This document shows positions 46,927-54,152 of a stretch of DNA of 64,000 nt, in pieces (within the stretch, counting starts at the first letter, position 1; each line of letters begins with the position of its first letter). A program made the translations under genes and the position numbers. The DNA is taken from contig JACRDN010000005.1 in the NCBI GenBank assembly GCA_016218575.1, forward strand, positions 1-64,000, given 5' to 3'. The notes under the pieces were generated by a model, which saw only the letters and a program-made list of their open reading frames with translations, ran no database searches and was not told the DNA's origin. The stretch is from Elusimicrobiota bacterium (GTDB lineage: Bacteria > Elusimicrobiota > Elusimicrobia > UBA1565 > UBA9628).

Positions 46927-47733
46927 ATGTCTCCCAAAACATTCTATATCCATGGTGCGAAGTCCGATGAGCAGGATCGCCTAGAACTTCAACATCGTCT
47001 AATAGGAGGCTCTTCGTTTCTTCCTCCGCTTCGCACTGGAATGACCGTCCTCGAAGTGGGCTCCGGCACCGGTGTCATAGCCCGAGAGATTGCACCCAAG
47101 ATCGCTCCCGGCGCCGTAGTTGGCATCGATACCCAGCCAGAACAGATACGGAAGGCCAAGTCTTTGGCTGAGCGGGAAGCTATTACGAATGTCGAGTTCC
47201 ATCTGGGAAACGCTGAGCACCTCGAGTTTCCCTCTGGCAGTTTCGATCTTGTCTATTGCCGTTTTCTTCTGGAGCATGTTCCCGAACCTCTTAAGGTCAT
47301 CAAAGAAATGTTCCGAGTTGCCAAGGAAGGCGGCGAGGTTGTAGCCTGTGAATGCCAGGTCGGGTGCTGTTCCTCTACCGAGCCAGCCCTCCCGCATGCA
47401 ATGAAAGCCTTGAACGCCCTTTACCAATTCCAAAAGCTGGGCGGAGGGAATCCACGTATCGGCGACAGGTTGGAGCGGCTTTTTGTCGCGGCCGGCATGG
47501 ATAAGGTAAAATCTGATGTGCTGACCTTCAGGCTGGAGAGCACGGAGGAAATCCACGGCTATGCCTTGGGTGGTTGCGGAATGGTCAAAGCTTCCGAGAA
47601 GGATATTCTTAAGGAGAAACTGATTGCAAGGGCGCAATTAGACCTGGCCTACCAGGAATGGGAACGGTTTGCCAAAACGCCGGGAGCAACGGCTTACTTC
47701 AAACTACGCAGAATCCAAGGCAATAAAGTCTAG
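46927..47733 (+). CDS. SAM-dependent methyltransferase
   Basis: 268 residues, class I fold. SAM-binding motif I is VLEVGSGTGVIAREIAPKI, the acidic ribose ligand is in GIDTQPEQIRKAK, motif II is FDLVYCRFLLEHV. The rest resembles small-molecule (UbiE-like) methyltransferases. The substrate is unknown. AAGGGG before the ATG is a usable ribosome site. It lies 14 bp after the YhcG relic. Confidence 0.9.
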   Translation: MSPKTFYIHGAKSDEQDRLELQHRLIGGSSFLPPLRTGMTVLEVGSGTGVIAREIAPKIAPGAVVGIDTQPEQIRKAKSLAEREAITNVEFHLGNAEHLEFPSGSFDLVYCRFLLEHVPEPLKVIKEMFRVAKEGGEVVACECQVGCCSSTEPALPHAMKALNALYQFQKLGGGNPRIGDRLERLFVAAGMDKVKSDVLTFRLESTEEIHGYALGGCGMVKASEKDILKEKLIARAQLDLAYQEWERFAKTPGATAYFKLRRIQGNKV

Positions 47734-47759
47734 CCCTTTGAGGCTGAGGGAGGCATAGC

Positions 47760-48068
47760 ATGAGTGCGACAGACCCGAAATGGATACGTTACGTGATCCT
47801 CCTCAACAAGACGGGCAAACCCATGACCAGAGACCTGCTTGCGGGACATATCCAGCATTTGCGGGATCTAGACCGGAAAGGACAATTGGTCCTGTGCGGT
47901 CCGTTCCAAGATAACGGCGGCGGCATGTTGATCGTAAAGGCACCTTCCTGCGAGGAGGCTCGGCGAATCGCTGAGTCAGATCCCTTCATCTCCAGCGGCT
48001 TTGAAAACTACGAGTTGCGGACATGGGAGCTTTCCTGCGAAGAAAACGATCATCTCGGGGCCGGATAA
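47760..48068 (+). CDS. YciI-like protein
   Basis: 102 residues of the ferredoxin-like YCII fold. WIRYVILLNKTGKPM begins the domain, HIQHLRDLDRKGQLVLCGPF holds the conserved His-Leu and GPF parts, and DPFISSGFENYEL is the conserved end with the DPF motif. Reactions are known for few members. It follows the methyltransferase by 27 bp in the same direction. Confidence 0.82.
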   Translation: MSATDPKWIRYVILLNKTGKPMTRDLLAGHIQHLRDLDRKGQLVLCGPFQDNGGGMLIVKAPSCEEARRIAESDPFISSGFENYELRTWELSCEENDHLGAG

Positions 48069-48096
48069 TGATCCGTTTCCAGCCGATGACTTCTTC

Positions 48097-48285
48097 ATGG
48101 ATGCGAAAGAGACCGATCCGCATCAAGGCCAGCTATTCCCAATGTCGGATCAGCAACGAAGGCAAGCCGTCTTCGCGGAGATCATGCGACTCGTCTTCGA
48201 GAATAAACGGGAGCCTCAGGGTTCCGCTGAGGTACTGCGGGGGCGCGCAGGACCAAAAGGGGAACCAAAGCGAAAAGCCCAATGA
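48097..48285 (+). CDS. Possible small protein
   Basis: A 62-codon frame from ATG, MDAKETDPHQGQLFPMSDQQ onward, ending in a very basic KGEPKRKAQ tail. The start of the frame could be as early as 48001. No ribosome site or domain is seen. Its stop is two bases before the terminator at 48288, which favours a real gene, but it may be non-coding. Confidence 0.35.
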   Translation: MDAKETDPHQGQLFPMSDQQRRQAVFAEIMRLVFENKREPQGSAEVLRGRAGPKGEPKRKAQ

Positions 48286-48287
48286 AA

Positions 48288-48319
48288 AACAGCCCTTTCG
48301 AAAACTCGAAAGGGCTGTT
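48288..48319. terminator. Bidirectional terminator at the end of the accessory region
   Basis: Perfect 14-bp arms AACAGCCCTTTCGA/TCGAAAGGGCTGTT around AAAC. An outer stem GGGGAACCAA (48259-48268) with TTGGTTCCCC (48318-48327) can form instead of or around it. It separates the plus-strand genes from tRNA-Asn on the other strand. Confidence 0.7.
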
Positions 48320-48336
48320 GGTTCCCCAACTTAAGA

Positions 48337-48411
48337 TGGCTCCGGGCGTAGGACTCGAACCTACAACCTTGCCGTTAACAGCGGCCTGCTCCACCATTGA
48401 GCTAGCCCGGA
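48337..48411 (-). tRNA. tRNA-Asn (GTT)
   Basis: 72 nt plus an encoded CCA. Acceptor TCCGGGC/GCCCGGA; D arm GCTC/GAGC; anticodon loop CTGTTAA with anticodon GTT; T arm GTAGG/CCTAC around TTCGAGT; discriminator G. The 3' end faces the accessory region. The outer anticodon-stem pair is G-A. I saw no duplicate of its 3' end on the far side of the region. Confidence 0.95.
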
Positions 48412-48432
48412 ATTAAGGGGTATTTTACCAGA

Positions 48433-49335
48433 TTAGGCTCTTGGGGTCAAAAACAGCCGCAGGACGGAGTCCAGATTGGGATGCTTGAAGGAGTAGCGGG
48501 CCTTCACGGCCTGGACCGGGAGGACTTTTTGGCTGGAGAGAAGGACGCTGGACATTTCCCCGAGGCCCAGGCGCAGGGCGAAGGCCGGCGCTGGCAGGAC
48601 GGCCGGGCGGCCCAAGGCGCGGCCCAAGGCCCGCGCGAAATCCTTGTTTTCCACCGGCTCGGGCGAGACGGCATTGACGGGGCCGGAGACTTCCGTGTCC
48701 AGGAGATGCGCGGCTAGGCCCGCCGCGTCGTCCAGGGAAATCCATGACATCCATTGCCGGCCCGAACCTAGGGGGCCTCCGAGGCCCAGCTTGAAAATGG
48801 GGAGCATTTTGGCCAAGGCCCCCCCTCCGGGGCCGAGGACCACCCCGAGCCGCAGAGTGACCGCTCTGACCCCGAGGATTTTGGCCTGGAGAGCTTCCTC
48901 TTCCCAGAGCCGGCAAAGCTCGGCCAAAAAGCCGCCGCCGGGCGGGGAGTCCTCGCTCAACTCCTGGTCGCCGCAATCGCCGTAATAGCCCACGGCCGAG
49001 GCGTTGATGAGCACGGCGGGCCTGGTGCGGGCTTGAGCCAAGGCTTGCACCAGGGTCCGGGTCGGGACGAGCCGGCTTTCGGCCAAAACCCGCTTTCTTT
49101 GAGCCGTCCAGCGGCCCTCGGCGATGGACTCGCCGCAGAGGTTGATCACGGCTTGGGCGCCATCGAGCGCTGCTTGGCACGCGGAGGGGTCGGCTGGGTT
49201 CCAGGACAGCACGGGCCAGGGGCATGAGGGCCGGGCGCTGCGCGAAAGCGCTATGGGCTCATGCCCGAGGCTTTGAAGCTTGCGGCACAAGACCGTTCCG
49301 ATAAAGCCCGTCCCTCCCGCGACCACGACTCTCAT
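48433..49335 (-). CDS. TIGR01777/YfcH-type SDR epimerase-like protein
   Basis: 300 residues of the extended SDR family. NAD(P) motif VVVAGGTGFIGTVLCRKL; INLCGESIAEGRW and ASAVGYYGDCGDQELSED are hallmarks of the YfcH group (TIGR01777), as is the C-terminal DUF1731-like end VLPVQAVKARYSFKHP. The reaction is unknown. The start at 49335 sits six bases after a perfect TATAAT; the frame is open nine codons further. It ends 22 bp from tRNA-Asn, the gene next on its strand. Confidence 0.9.
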   Translation of the reverse strand: MRVVVAGGTGFIGTVLCRKLQSLGHEPIALSRSARPSCPWPVLSWNPADPSACQAALDGAQAVINLCGESIAEGRWTAQRKRVLAESRLVPTRTLVQALAQARTRPAVLINASAVGYYGDCGDQELSEDSPPGGGFLAELCRLWEEEALQAKILGVRAVTLRLGVVLGPGGGALAKMLPIFKLGLGGPLGSGRQWMSWISLDDAAGLAAHLLDTEVSGPVNAVSPEPVENKDFARALGRALGRPAVLPAPAFALRLGLGEMSSVLLSSQKVLPVQAVKARYSFKHPNLDSVLRLFLTPRA

Positions 49336-49341
49336 GATTTT

Positions 49342-49347
49342 ATTATA
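49342..49347 (-). promoter_or_regulatory. -10 box of the YfcH-like gene, predicted leaderless
   Basis: A perfect TATAAT on the minus strand (49347-49342), six bases before the ATG at 49335. No matching -35 box is clear. No ribosome site fits. Confidence 0.5.
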
Positions 49348-49478
49348 CAACTGCTGCCGCACGGGAGGCCTTGATTTATGGGGAATCCCCCCTTATCCTC
49401 TATTTCGACATGGAGAAAGCCTCCCCCAGGATCGCGGTGGACGACGCAACGACCGCGTGCAGCGGGAATGCGCGGCAA

Positions 49479-50186
49479 ATGAGGCTGATTGCGGCGGCCG
49501 CCGCGTTTTTAACGCTGGCCGGCCGAGCCTGGTGCGCGGATTGCCCAAGGGGCAGCACGCGCATGGTCACTGACGATCCCCTGGAGCCGTTTCGCTGCGT
49601 GCCTGACGAGGAGCTGCCGGACGCAGGGAAGCCCTATTTTCCTAAGATGGGTTCTTTCAAGTCCCTTCCCGTCGCGCCAAAGCTCAGGCCTTCCTTGGAG
49701 CCTAGCGTTGCCGCGCCGCTTCCGGCGCGAACCAAGAGGGCTGGAGCGCATGCCGCGCAGGCCCTCAAGTACGAGCGCTACCAGATTTCCGAGCTTTCGT
49801 TCGATTATCCGCGGGGCTGGTCCATGACCGATGGTTGGGACGACGAGCTGCCGACCCTCTACATCCAGCATGACACCGGGGCCCAGGGCAGGCAAGTGGT
49901 TCTGACCATTTCCAGGGCGCAGATCGGACAGTACGGGTACCTGGACCTGGACACGGCCGTGGCCAAGGAGAGGCGCTGGCAGAAGGCCCGAGAGGGCCAG
50001 CGGGGGCGGGCGGCCGGACTTCCCGCGCGATTCACGATGGTGTCAGGGCAAAGCCGCTCCGCCTATCTCGACGCCGGCGAAGGGCGCTATTACATCTTGA
50101 GCTACAGCGCTCCGGAAGCGCTTTTCGAGACTTTCGAGCCTGCTTTTGATAGGATGTTAAGTAGCTTGCGCTTGGCGCGGCCTTAA
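49479..50186 (+). CDS. Secreted protein of unknown function (PsbP/DUF1795-like region)
   Basis: About 235 residues from MRLIAAAAAFLTLAG, a signal peptide cleaved near WCADC. A Pro-rich linker (60-100) is followed by YQISELSFDYPRGWSMTDGW and later FETFEPAFDRMLSSLRL, a pattern like PsbP/DUF1795 proteins; this likeness is tentative. An in-frame ATG at 49410 would make a longer N-terminus without a clean signal. The stop TAA is also the target duplication of the element starting at 50187. Confidence 0.65.
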   Translation: MRLIAAAAAFLTLAGRAWCADCPRGSTRMVTDDPLEPFRCVPDEELPDAGKPYFPKMGSFKSLPVAPKLRPSLEPSVAAPLPARTKRAGAHAAQALKYERYQISELSFDYPRGWSMTDGWDDELPTLYIQHDTGAQGRQVVLTISRAQIGQYGYLDLDTAVAKERRWQKAREGQRGRAAGLPARFTMVSGQSRSAYLDAGEGRYYILSYSAPEALFETFEPAFDRMLSSLRLARP

Positions 50187-50456
50187 GGGCTCGCAATGAA
50201 ATAATATGACCAACTGGCCGGGGCAATTTTGGAGCGAGACGAGGATCGAGGAGCGAGCATACCCGCAGCGGTATGTGAGTGACGAGAGACGAAGTCGCAG
50301 CCCAAAAGTGCCCCGACCCTTCGGGCAGGCCCATCTTCGGCCGATTTCTTCGTTGCTCGCCGGTCACAATGCGCTGCGGCATTGCTCCCTTCTCGCGCCT
50401 CGAAATCAACTCGAATCTGGGCCTGCCAGTTGGGCATATTATTTCATTGCGAGCCC
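50187..50456 (+). repeat. About 270-bp double-lobed inverted-repeat element, copy 1 (MITE-like)
   Basis: The terminal inverted repeats are 50186-50218 and 50425-50457 (32 of 33 paired). Inside are two lobes. The left (50219-50315) is closed by CGGGGCA/TGCCCCG with an inner hairpin CATACC/GGTATG (50258-50275). The right (50327-50424) is closed by AGGCCCA/TGGGCCT with inner CAATGC/GCATTG (50367-50384). TAA on both sides fits a 3-bp target duplication. A copy in opposite orientation is at 56553-56823. Short open frames across it are not conserved as proteins. Confidence 0.85.
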
Positions 50457-50462
50457 TAACTC

Positions 50463-51233
50463 ATGCTGATCAAGGAGCAGAAAGAGCAGGTCCGAGTATT
50501 GCGCCTGGCCAATCCCCCCTCCAACAATCTGACCCTCTCCCTGCTGGAAACCCTGAGGGAAGAACTCTCGCAAGCCCGGGAGGACTCCTCCGTGCGCTGT
50601 CTGGTCCTGGCCTCTGCCTACCCGCGCTATTTCTCCACGGGGCTCGATCCCCAGGAGATCAAGGCCCTGCCCGAAGGGCGCCGCTTCGAGCCCTTCCTGA
50701 GCCTTCTGGAGGCTTACCGCCAAATCTTGGAATTTCCGAAGCCGACCTTGGCCGTTCTGTCGGGCAGCGCCGTCCTGGGCGGCTGGATATTGGCCATGGC
50801 CTGCGATTTTCGCTTGATGGGCCGGGAGCATGGCAAGATATCCCTCTCCGAGATTCGTTTCGGGCTTTCTCCCACCGCTTGTCTCATCCAGCGCATGCGC
50901 GAGATATCCTCGAGCCCGTTCCTGGTCAAGGAGATGGTGCTTAAGGGCAAGGCCTTGAGGGCGGAGCAGGCCCTCGAGGGGAATTTCGTGGACGCGCTGG
51001 CTCCGGGCGAGACGCTTGACGCGCAGGCCCTTTCCGAGGCCAGGCGCCTGGCCTCGGCCCCGCTGCCGGCCTACCTTTCCGTCAAGAAGGCCCTGCAGGG
51101 CCCGTCGGCGCCCGGATTTGCCGCCCTCTGGCAGGACAGCTTGCGAGATTTTGAGCGCATCGTCGAAACCGCCGAGGCCAGGGAAGGGATCGCGGCCATG
51201 GTGGAGAAGCGCCGGCCGCGCTGGCAGGCCTGA
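50463..51233 (+). CDS. Enoyl-CoA hydratase/isomerase family protein
   Basis: 256 residues of the crotonase fold. VRVLRLANPPSNNLTLSLLETL is the N-terminal strand-helix and LAVLSGSAVLGGWILAMACDFRLMG the CoA/oxyanion region; the usual catalytic Glu pair is not evident, so the exact reaction is open. The ATG lies only six bases after the 270-bp element, so that element may supply the promoter or leader. Four bases separate it from the SDR gene. Confidence 0.88.
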   Translation: MLIKEQKEQVRVLRLANPPSNNLTLSLLETLREELSQAREDSSVRCLVLASAYPRYFSTGLDPQEIKALPEGRRFEPFLSLLEAYRQILEFPKPTLAVLSGSAVLGGWILAMACDFRLMGREHGKISLSEIRFGLSPTACLIQRMREISSSPFLVKEMVLKGKALRAEQALEGNFVDALAPGETLDAQALSEARRLASAPLPAYLSVKKALQGPSAPGFAALWQDSLRDFERIVETAEAREGIAAMVEKRRPRWQA

Positions 51234-51236
51234 GGG

Positions 51237-52061
51237 ATGTTCGTCAAGGACTTGCTCAAAGGCCGGGCCGCGGTGGTCACCGGCGCCGGTACCGGCATAG
51301 GCAAGGTGATAGCCGAGGAGCTTGCGGCCCACGGCTGCAAGGTGGCCTTGGTCGGGCGCCAAGCCTCGAGGCTAGAAGCCGCGGCTCAGGAGCTTGGCGC
51401 CAAGGGCCTCTCGGCCATGGCCTGTCCGGCGGACGTGAGCGAGCCAGGCCAGGTCAAGGACCTCTTTGCGCGCGTTGAATCTCAATGGGGCGGGGTGGAC
51501 ATCCTCGTCAATGGCGCCGCCGCCAACTTCATCCGTCCGAGCGAGGCGCTCACCAGCGTGCGCTGGCGCAAGGTAATCGACATCGTCCTCAATGGGACCT
51601 TCAATTGCAGCATGGAGGCCGGCAAGAGGATGCTCAAGCAAGGCTCGGGGAGCATCATAAATCTTGTGGCCTCCTACGCCTGGCTCGGCGCCCCAGGTTT
51701 GGCCCCCTCGGCCAGCGCCAAGGCCGGGGTGGTGGCTCTCACCCGCAGCCTGGGGGTGGAGTGGGCGGCCAGGGGCGTGCGGGTAAACGCCGTTTGCCCA
51801 GGCTACATCGACACCCCGCAGTCGCGCGAGCGCCTCTGGCCTCAGGAATGGGTTCGCAAGAAGCTTTTGGACAAGATTCCGGCGCACCGCTTCGGCCGTG
51901 AGAAGGACGTCTCCGACCTCGTGCTTTTTCTGGTCTCCCCCATGGCCGGCTACATACAGGGAGAGGTGATCGTGGTGGACGGCGGGGAGTCCTTGGGGCG
52001 CGGAGCCATGGCTTTCGCGGAGGACTTGAAAAGCCTGCGCCGACCAGGGGCCGCAGAGTGA
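51237..52061 (+). CDS. SDR oxidoreductase, 2,4-dienoyl-CoA reductase-like
   Basis: 274 residues. Rossmann motif VVTGAGTGIGKVIAEEL; LVNGAAANFI replaces the usual NNAG, as in dienoyl-CoA reductases; serine in INLVASYAW; YxxxK is degenerate (GLAPSASAKAG). Dienoyl-CoA reductases also lack the classical tyrosine. Next to an enoyl-CoA hydratase-like gene, so probably auxiliary beta-oxidation of unsaturated acyl-CoA. It overlaps DUF502 by four bases. Confidence 0.85.
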   Translation: MFVKDLLKGRAAVVTGAGTGIGKVIAEELAAHGCKVALVGRQASRLEAAAQELGAKGLSAMACPADVSEPGQVKDLFARVESQWGGVDILVNGAAANFIRPSEALTSVRWRKVIDIVLNGTFNCSMEAGKRMLKQGSGSIINLVASYAWLGAPGLAPSASAKAGVVALTRSLGVEWAARGVRVNAVCPGYIDTPQSRERLWPQEWVRKKLLDKIPAHRFGREKDVSDLVLFLVSPMAGYIQGEVIVVDGGESLGRGAMAFAEDLKSLRRPGAAE

Positions 52062-52666
52062 GCAAGGAGGCTTCCCTCACCAAGCGCTTTAAACGCACGT
52101 TGCTCAGCGGCATATTCGTGGTGGGGCCGTTCAGCCTGACCTTCATGATTCTGGCTTGGTTTGTTTCCACGGTGGACAAGTTCCTGGCCCCCGTAGCGGG
52201 GCTGTTCGGCAGGAACCTGCCTGGGATTGGCCTCGTGGTCGCCCTCCTCATAGTGCTGGGGCTGGGGGCTCTGGCCAATAACATCATGGGCCAGCACCTC
52301 CTGGAGTATTTCGAGGAGCTTCTCCTCAAGATCCCCGGGTTCAATTGGGTCTACAGCACCATCAAGCAGATGACAGAGGTGTTTTCCCCAGCGAACAAAA
52401 ACGCGTTCAGGCGTGTGGTCCTGGTTGAATACCCGCGGCCAGCTGTTTATTCGTTGGGGTTCGTGACGCGCGATCTGGAAATCGAGCGTGGCGGGGAATC
52501 GCGTAATTTCGTCTGCGTCTATGTCCCCACCAATCACATGTACATCGGCGACATCGTCTTGGTCCCAGAAAGCCAGGTGTTCTCCACCCCGCTCACCCTC
52601 CAGGAAGGCATCCAGTGCGCGGTTTCCGCGGGGGCCTCGCTTCCTACCCTGTTTAAGTTCCAGTGA
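52058..52666 (+). CDS. DUF502 membrane protein
   Basis: 202 residues from a GTG start. Two membrane segments (about 13-35, LLSGIFVVGPFSLTFMILAW, and 52-75) then the DUF502 core with GFNWVYSTIKQMTEVF and VYVPTNHMYIGDIVLVPES. The family is widespread in bacteria and plants (LCV-like proteins) and of unknown biochemical role. Last gene of its operon, followed by a terminator. Confidence 0.92.
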   Translation: MSKEASLTKRFKRTLLSGIFVVGPFSLTFMILAWFVSTVDKFLAPVAGLFGRNLPGIGLVVALLIVLGLGALANNIMGQHLLEYFEELLLKIPGFNWVYSTIKQMTEVFSPANKNAFRRVVLVEYPRPAVYSLGFVTRDLEIERGGESRNFVCVYVPTNHMYIGDIVLVPESQVFSTPLTLQEGIQCAVSAGASLPTLFKFQ

Positions 52667-52683
52667 AGCCGTCTATAATGGAG

Positions 52684-52710
52684 GAAAGGCCCGCCTTCGG
52701 CGGGCCTTTC
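52684..52710 (+). terminator. Terminator of the enoyl-CoA/SDR/DUF502 operon
   Basis: A perfect 12-bp stem GAAAGGCCCGCC/GGCGGGCCTTTC with a TTC loop, 18 bases after the DUF502 stop. The right arm contains TTT; it also ends the converging YtxH gene region. Confidence 0.75.
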
Positions 52711-52731
52711 GCCGTCAAACTGCCGTTTGAG

Positions 52732-53022
52732 TCAAGCGGTTAAGGATTCATTCTCGGGCTGTCTCCTGTCCCCGCTGGCCTCGTAATAAGCTTTCTTGCC
52801 CGCGCGCAGGGCGGCGGCCACCTGATCCCTTTTGGTCGGCAGCTCCTCTTTAAGCTTGCTCATAAACTCCGAGCTTTTCTCCCTCTTGTTCTTGATCCAT
52901 TCTCCCAGCTCTTGTCGGGTCTCCTTCCCGGCCTTGGGAGCGAAAAGAACCCCCGCCGCCGCGCCAGCAATGGTTCCTAAAACAAAATAGGCCATGTGGG
53001 TCTTAATCTCCTCTCTCGACAT
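52732..53022 (-). CDS. YtxH-domain protein
   Basis: 96 residues. YFVLGTIAGAAAGVLFAPKAG is the glycine-zipper membrane segment of the YtxH family and is followed by a charged helix (KETRQELGEWIKNKREK). In Firmicutes the family is stress-linked. Start MSREEIKTHMA after AAGGAGG. It shares a divergent promoter with the operon starting at 53208. Confidence 0.9.
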   Translation of the reverse strand: MSREEIKTHMAYFVLGTIAGAAAGVLFAPKAGKETRQELGEWIKNKREKSSEFMSKLKEELPTKRDQVAAALRAGKKAYYEASGDRRQPENESLTA

Positions 53023-53103
53023 TTTTCTTGCCTCCTTGACTGGTTATCTCGGCCGCTTTTCAGCGATAAAATCTCCGGCAGGATATTGGAATTCCCAACT
53101 CCC

Positions 53104-53165
53104 TTTATAACATGGGAGCTTGTCGCTGTCAAGGTCTTGACAGAATCGGTCTTTGTCCCTATCCT
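53104..53165. promoter_or_regulatory. Back-to-back divergent promoters with a palindromic -35 core
   Basis: Minus strand: TTGACA (53132-53127), 17 bp, TATAAA (53109-53104), serving the YtxH gene. Plus strand: TTGACA (53137-53142), 17 bp, TATCCT (53160-53165), serving the gene at 53208. The two -35 boxes form one perfect palindrome TGTCAAGGTCTTGACA (53127-53142), so one bound regulator could act on both. Leaders of about 75 and 36 nt hold normal ribosome sites. Confidence 0.7.
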
Positions 53166-53207
53166 CATAGCGCTTGAGGACGACAACCCTTGCGACTAGG
53201 AGAGGAA

Positions 53208-54152
53208 ATGACTAAAATAAATTATCAGGGAGCAGGGCGAACGGAGGGCTCCGTGAAATCAGAGGCCGCCACCCAGAAGCTTGAGATCGCCACCATCGCC
53301 GATGGCTTGATGAAAGTCAAGCTCAGCCAAGGCAAGGGATTTTTCAAGGTCGCCGTCGAGAAGAAGCATGGAGAGGCCAACTCCATCTATCTCGAGATCA
53401 ACGGCTCGAGAAAATTCGAGATAGGCAACGATTGCGATACCTGCCATTTCTGGTTTAAATGCCTGCATGAGCCTCGCCTGCCTGCGCAGAAGAAGGTGGC
53501 CAACCTTCCCAAGACCATTCAGATGCCGCGGCCCCTCGATGAGGCCATGGTCCAGGAGCTCTCCCCCCTGCTAGAGCTTTTAGAGAAGGGAGAGTACTCC
53601 ATTCTTGAAACGACCATCAACCTCGCCGGTCCCTACGACGGCGATGACGAGAGCTCCTATTTCTTCAACAGTGAATTCATGGAGCTTTGGGACATCGCAG
53701 ACCCCAAGGAGGAGGGCCTGCTCTCCGGATGGGAGCACTATGAGTCCCAGCGCCCCAGGATTTTCCGCCATCCCGAGGCCAGCATCATGGAGAAGGAGTT
53801 CGATTTCGTGATTCCCTTGGTTCCCCGCGCCTCTCTTAAGGAAGAGTATGTGAAGCTTTATCAGTCCATGATCGCCAATGGGGACCGCCCTCGCATCCTT
53901 CTCTTGGGGATGTACCAGCGCGGCATCCCCGAGGCGGTCAAGCGCGGCCAGAACAAGAATCTCCACTCCTTCATGGCGGGCTTCGTTCTGGACGGCCACC
54001 ATAAGCTTGCCGCTTACCGTCGGGCAGGGATTCCGGCCCGCTTCCTGATCCTGATGTCTCACAAGGCGAGCAAGTATTTCCTGCTCAAGGAGGAAGGGGC
54101 CTCCGCGCGCCAGAAGTTCGAGGAGCGCCTCGCCTCTCTTGGGTCGGCTTAG
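53208..54152 (+). CDS. Uncharacterised protein with a cysteine cluster and a ParB-like motif
   Basis: 314 residues. AGGAG precedes the ATG at 53208. No signal peptide. A cysteine cluster NDCDTCHFWFKC (about 82-93) could bind metal. Near the C-terminus FVLDGHHKLAAYRRAGIPA resembles the DGHHRxxAxxxAG motif of ParB/Srx-fold proteins, which bind or hydrolyse nucleotides. I do not recognise the family. It overlaps the PHP gene by 14 bp and heads the operon leading to uppP. Confidence 0.75.
   Translation: MTKINYQGAGRTEGSVKSEAATQKLEIATIADGLMKVKLSQGKGFFKVAVEKKHGEANSIYLEINGSRKFEIGNDCDTCHFWFKCLHEPRLPAQKKVANLPKTIQMPRPLDEAMVQELSPLLELLEKGEYSILETTINLAGPYDGDDESSYFFNSEFMELWDIADPKEEGLLSGWEHYESQRPRIFRHPEASIMEKEFDFVIPLVPRASLKEEYVKLYQSMIANGDRPRILLLGMYQRGIPEAVKRGQNKNLHSFMAGFVLDGHHKLAAYRRAGIPARFLILMSHKASKYFLLKEEGASARQKFEERLASLGSA

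Noticed and set aside
48337-48411. tRNA-Asn as a demonstrated attachment site
   Set aside because: I found no duplicate of the tRNA 3' end near 39.7-41 kb and no integrase gene. Its position is only suggestive.
50206-50469. Open frame inside the 270-bp element with a peptide similar to one in copy 2 (shared ERAYPQRYVSDERRSR)
   Set aside because: The similarity follows from the shared DNA core; the terminal parts differ and both frames run through the inverted repeats. No ribosome site is present. Treated as non-coding.
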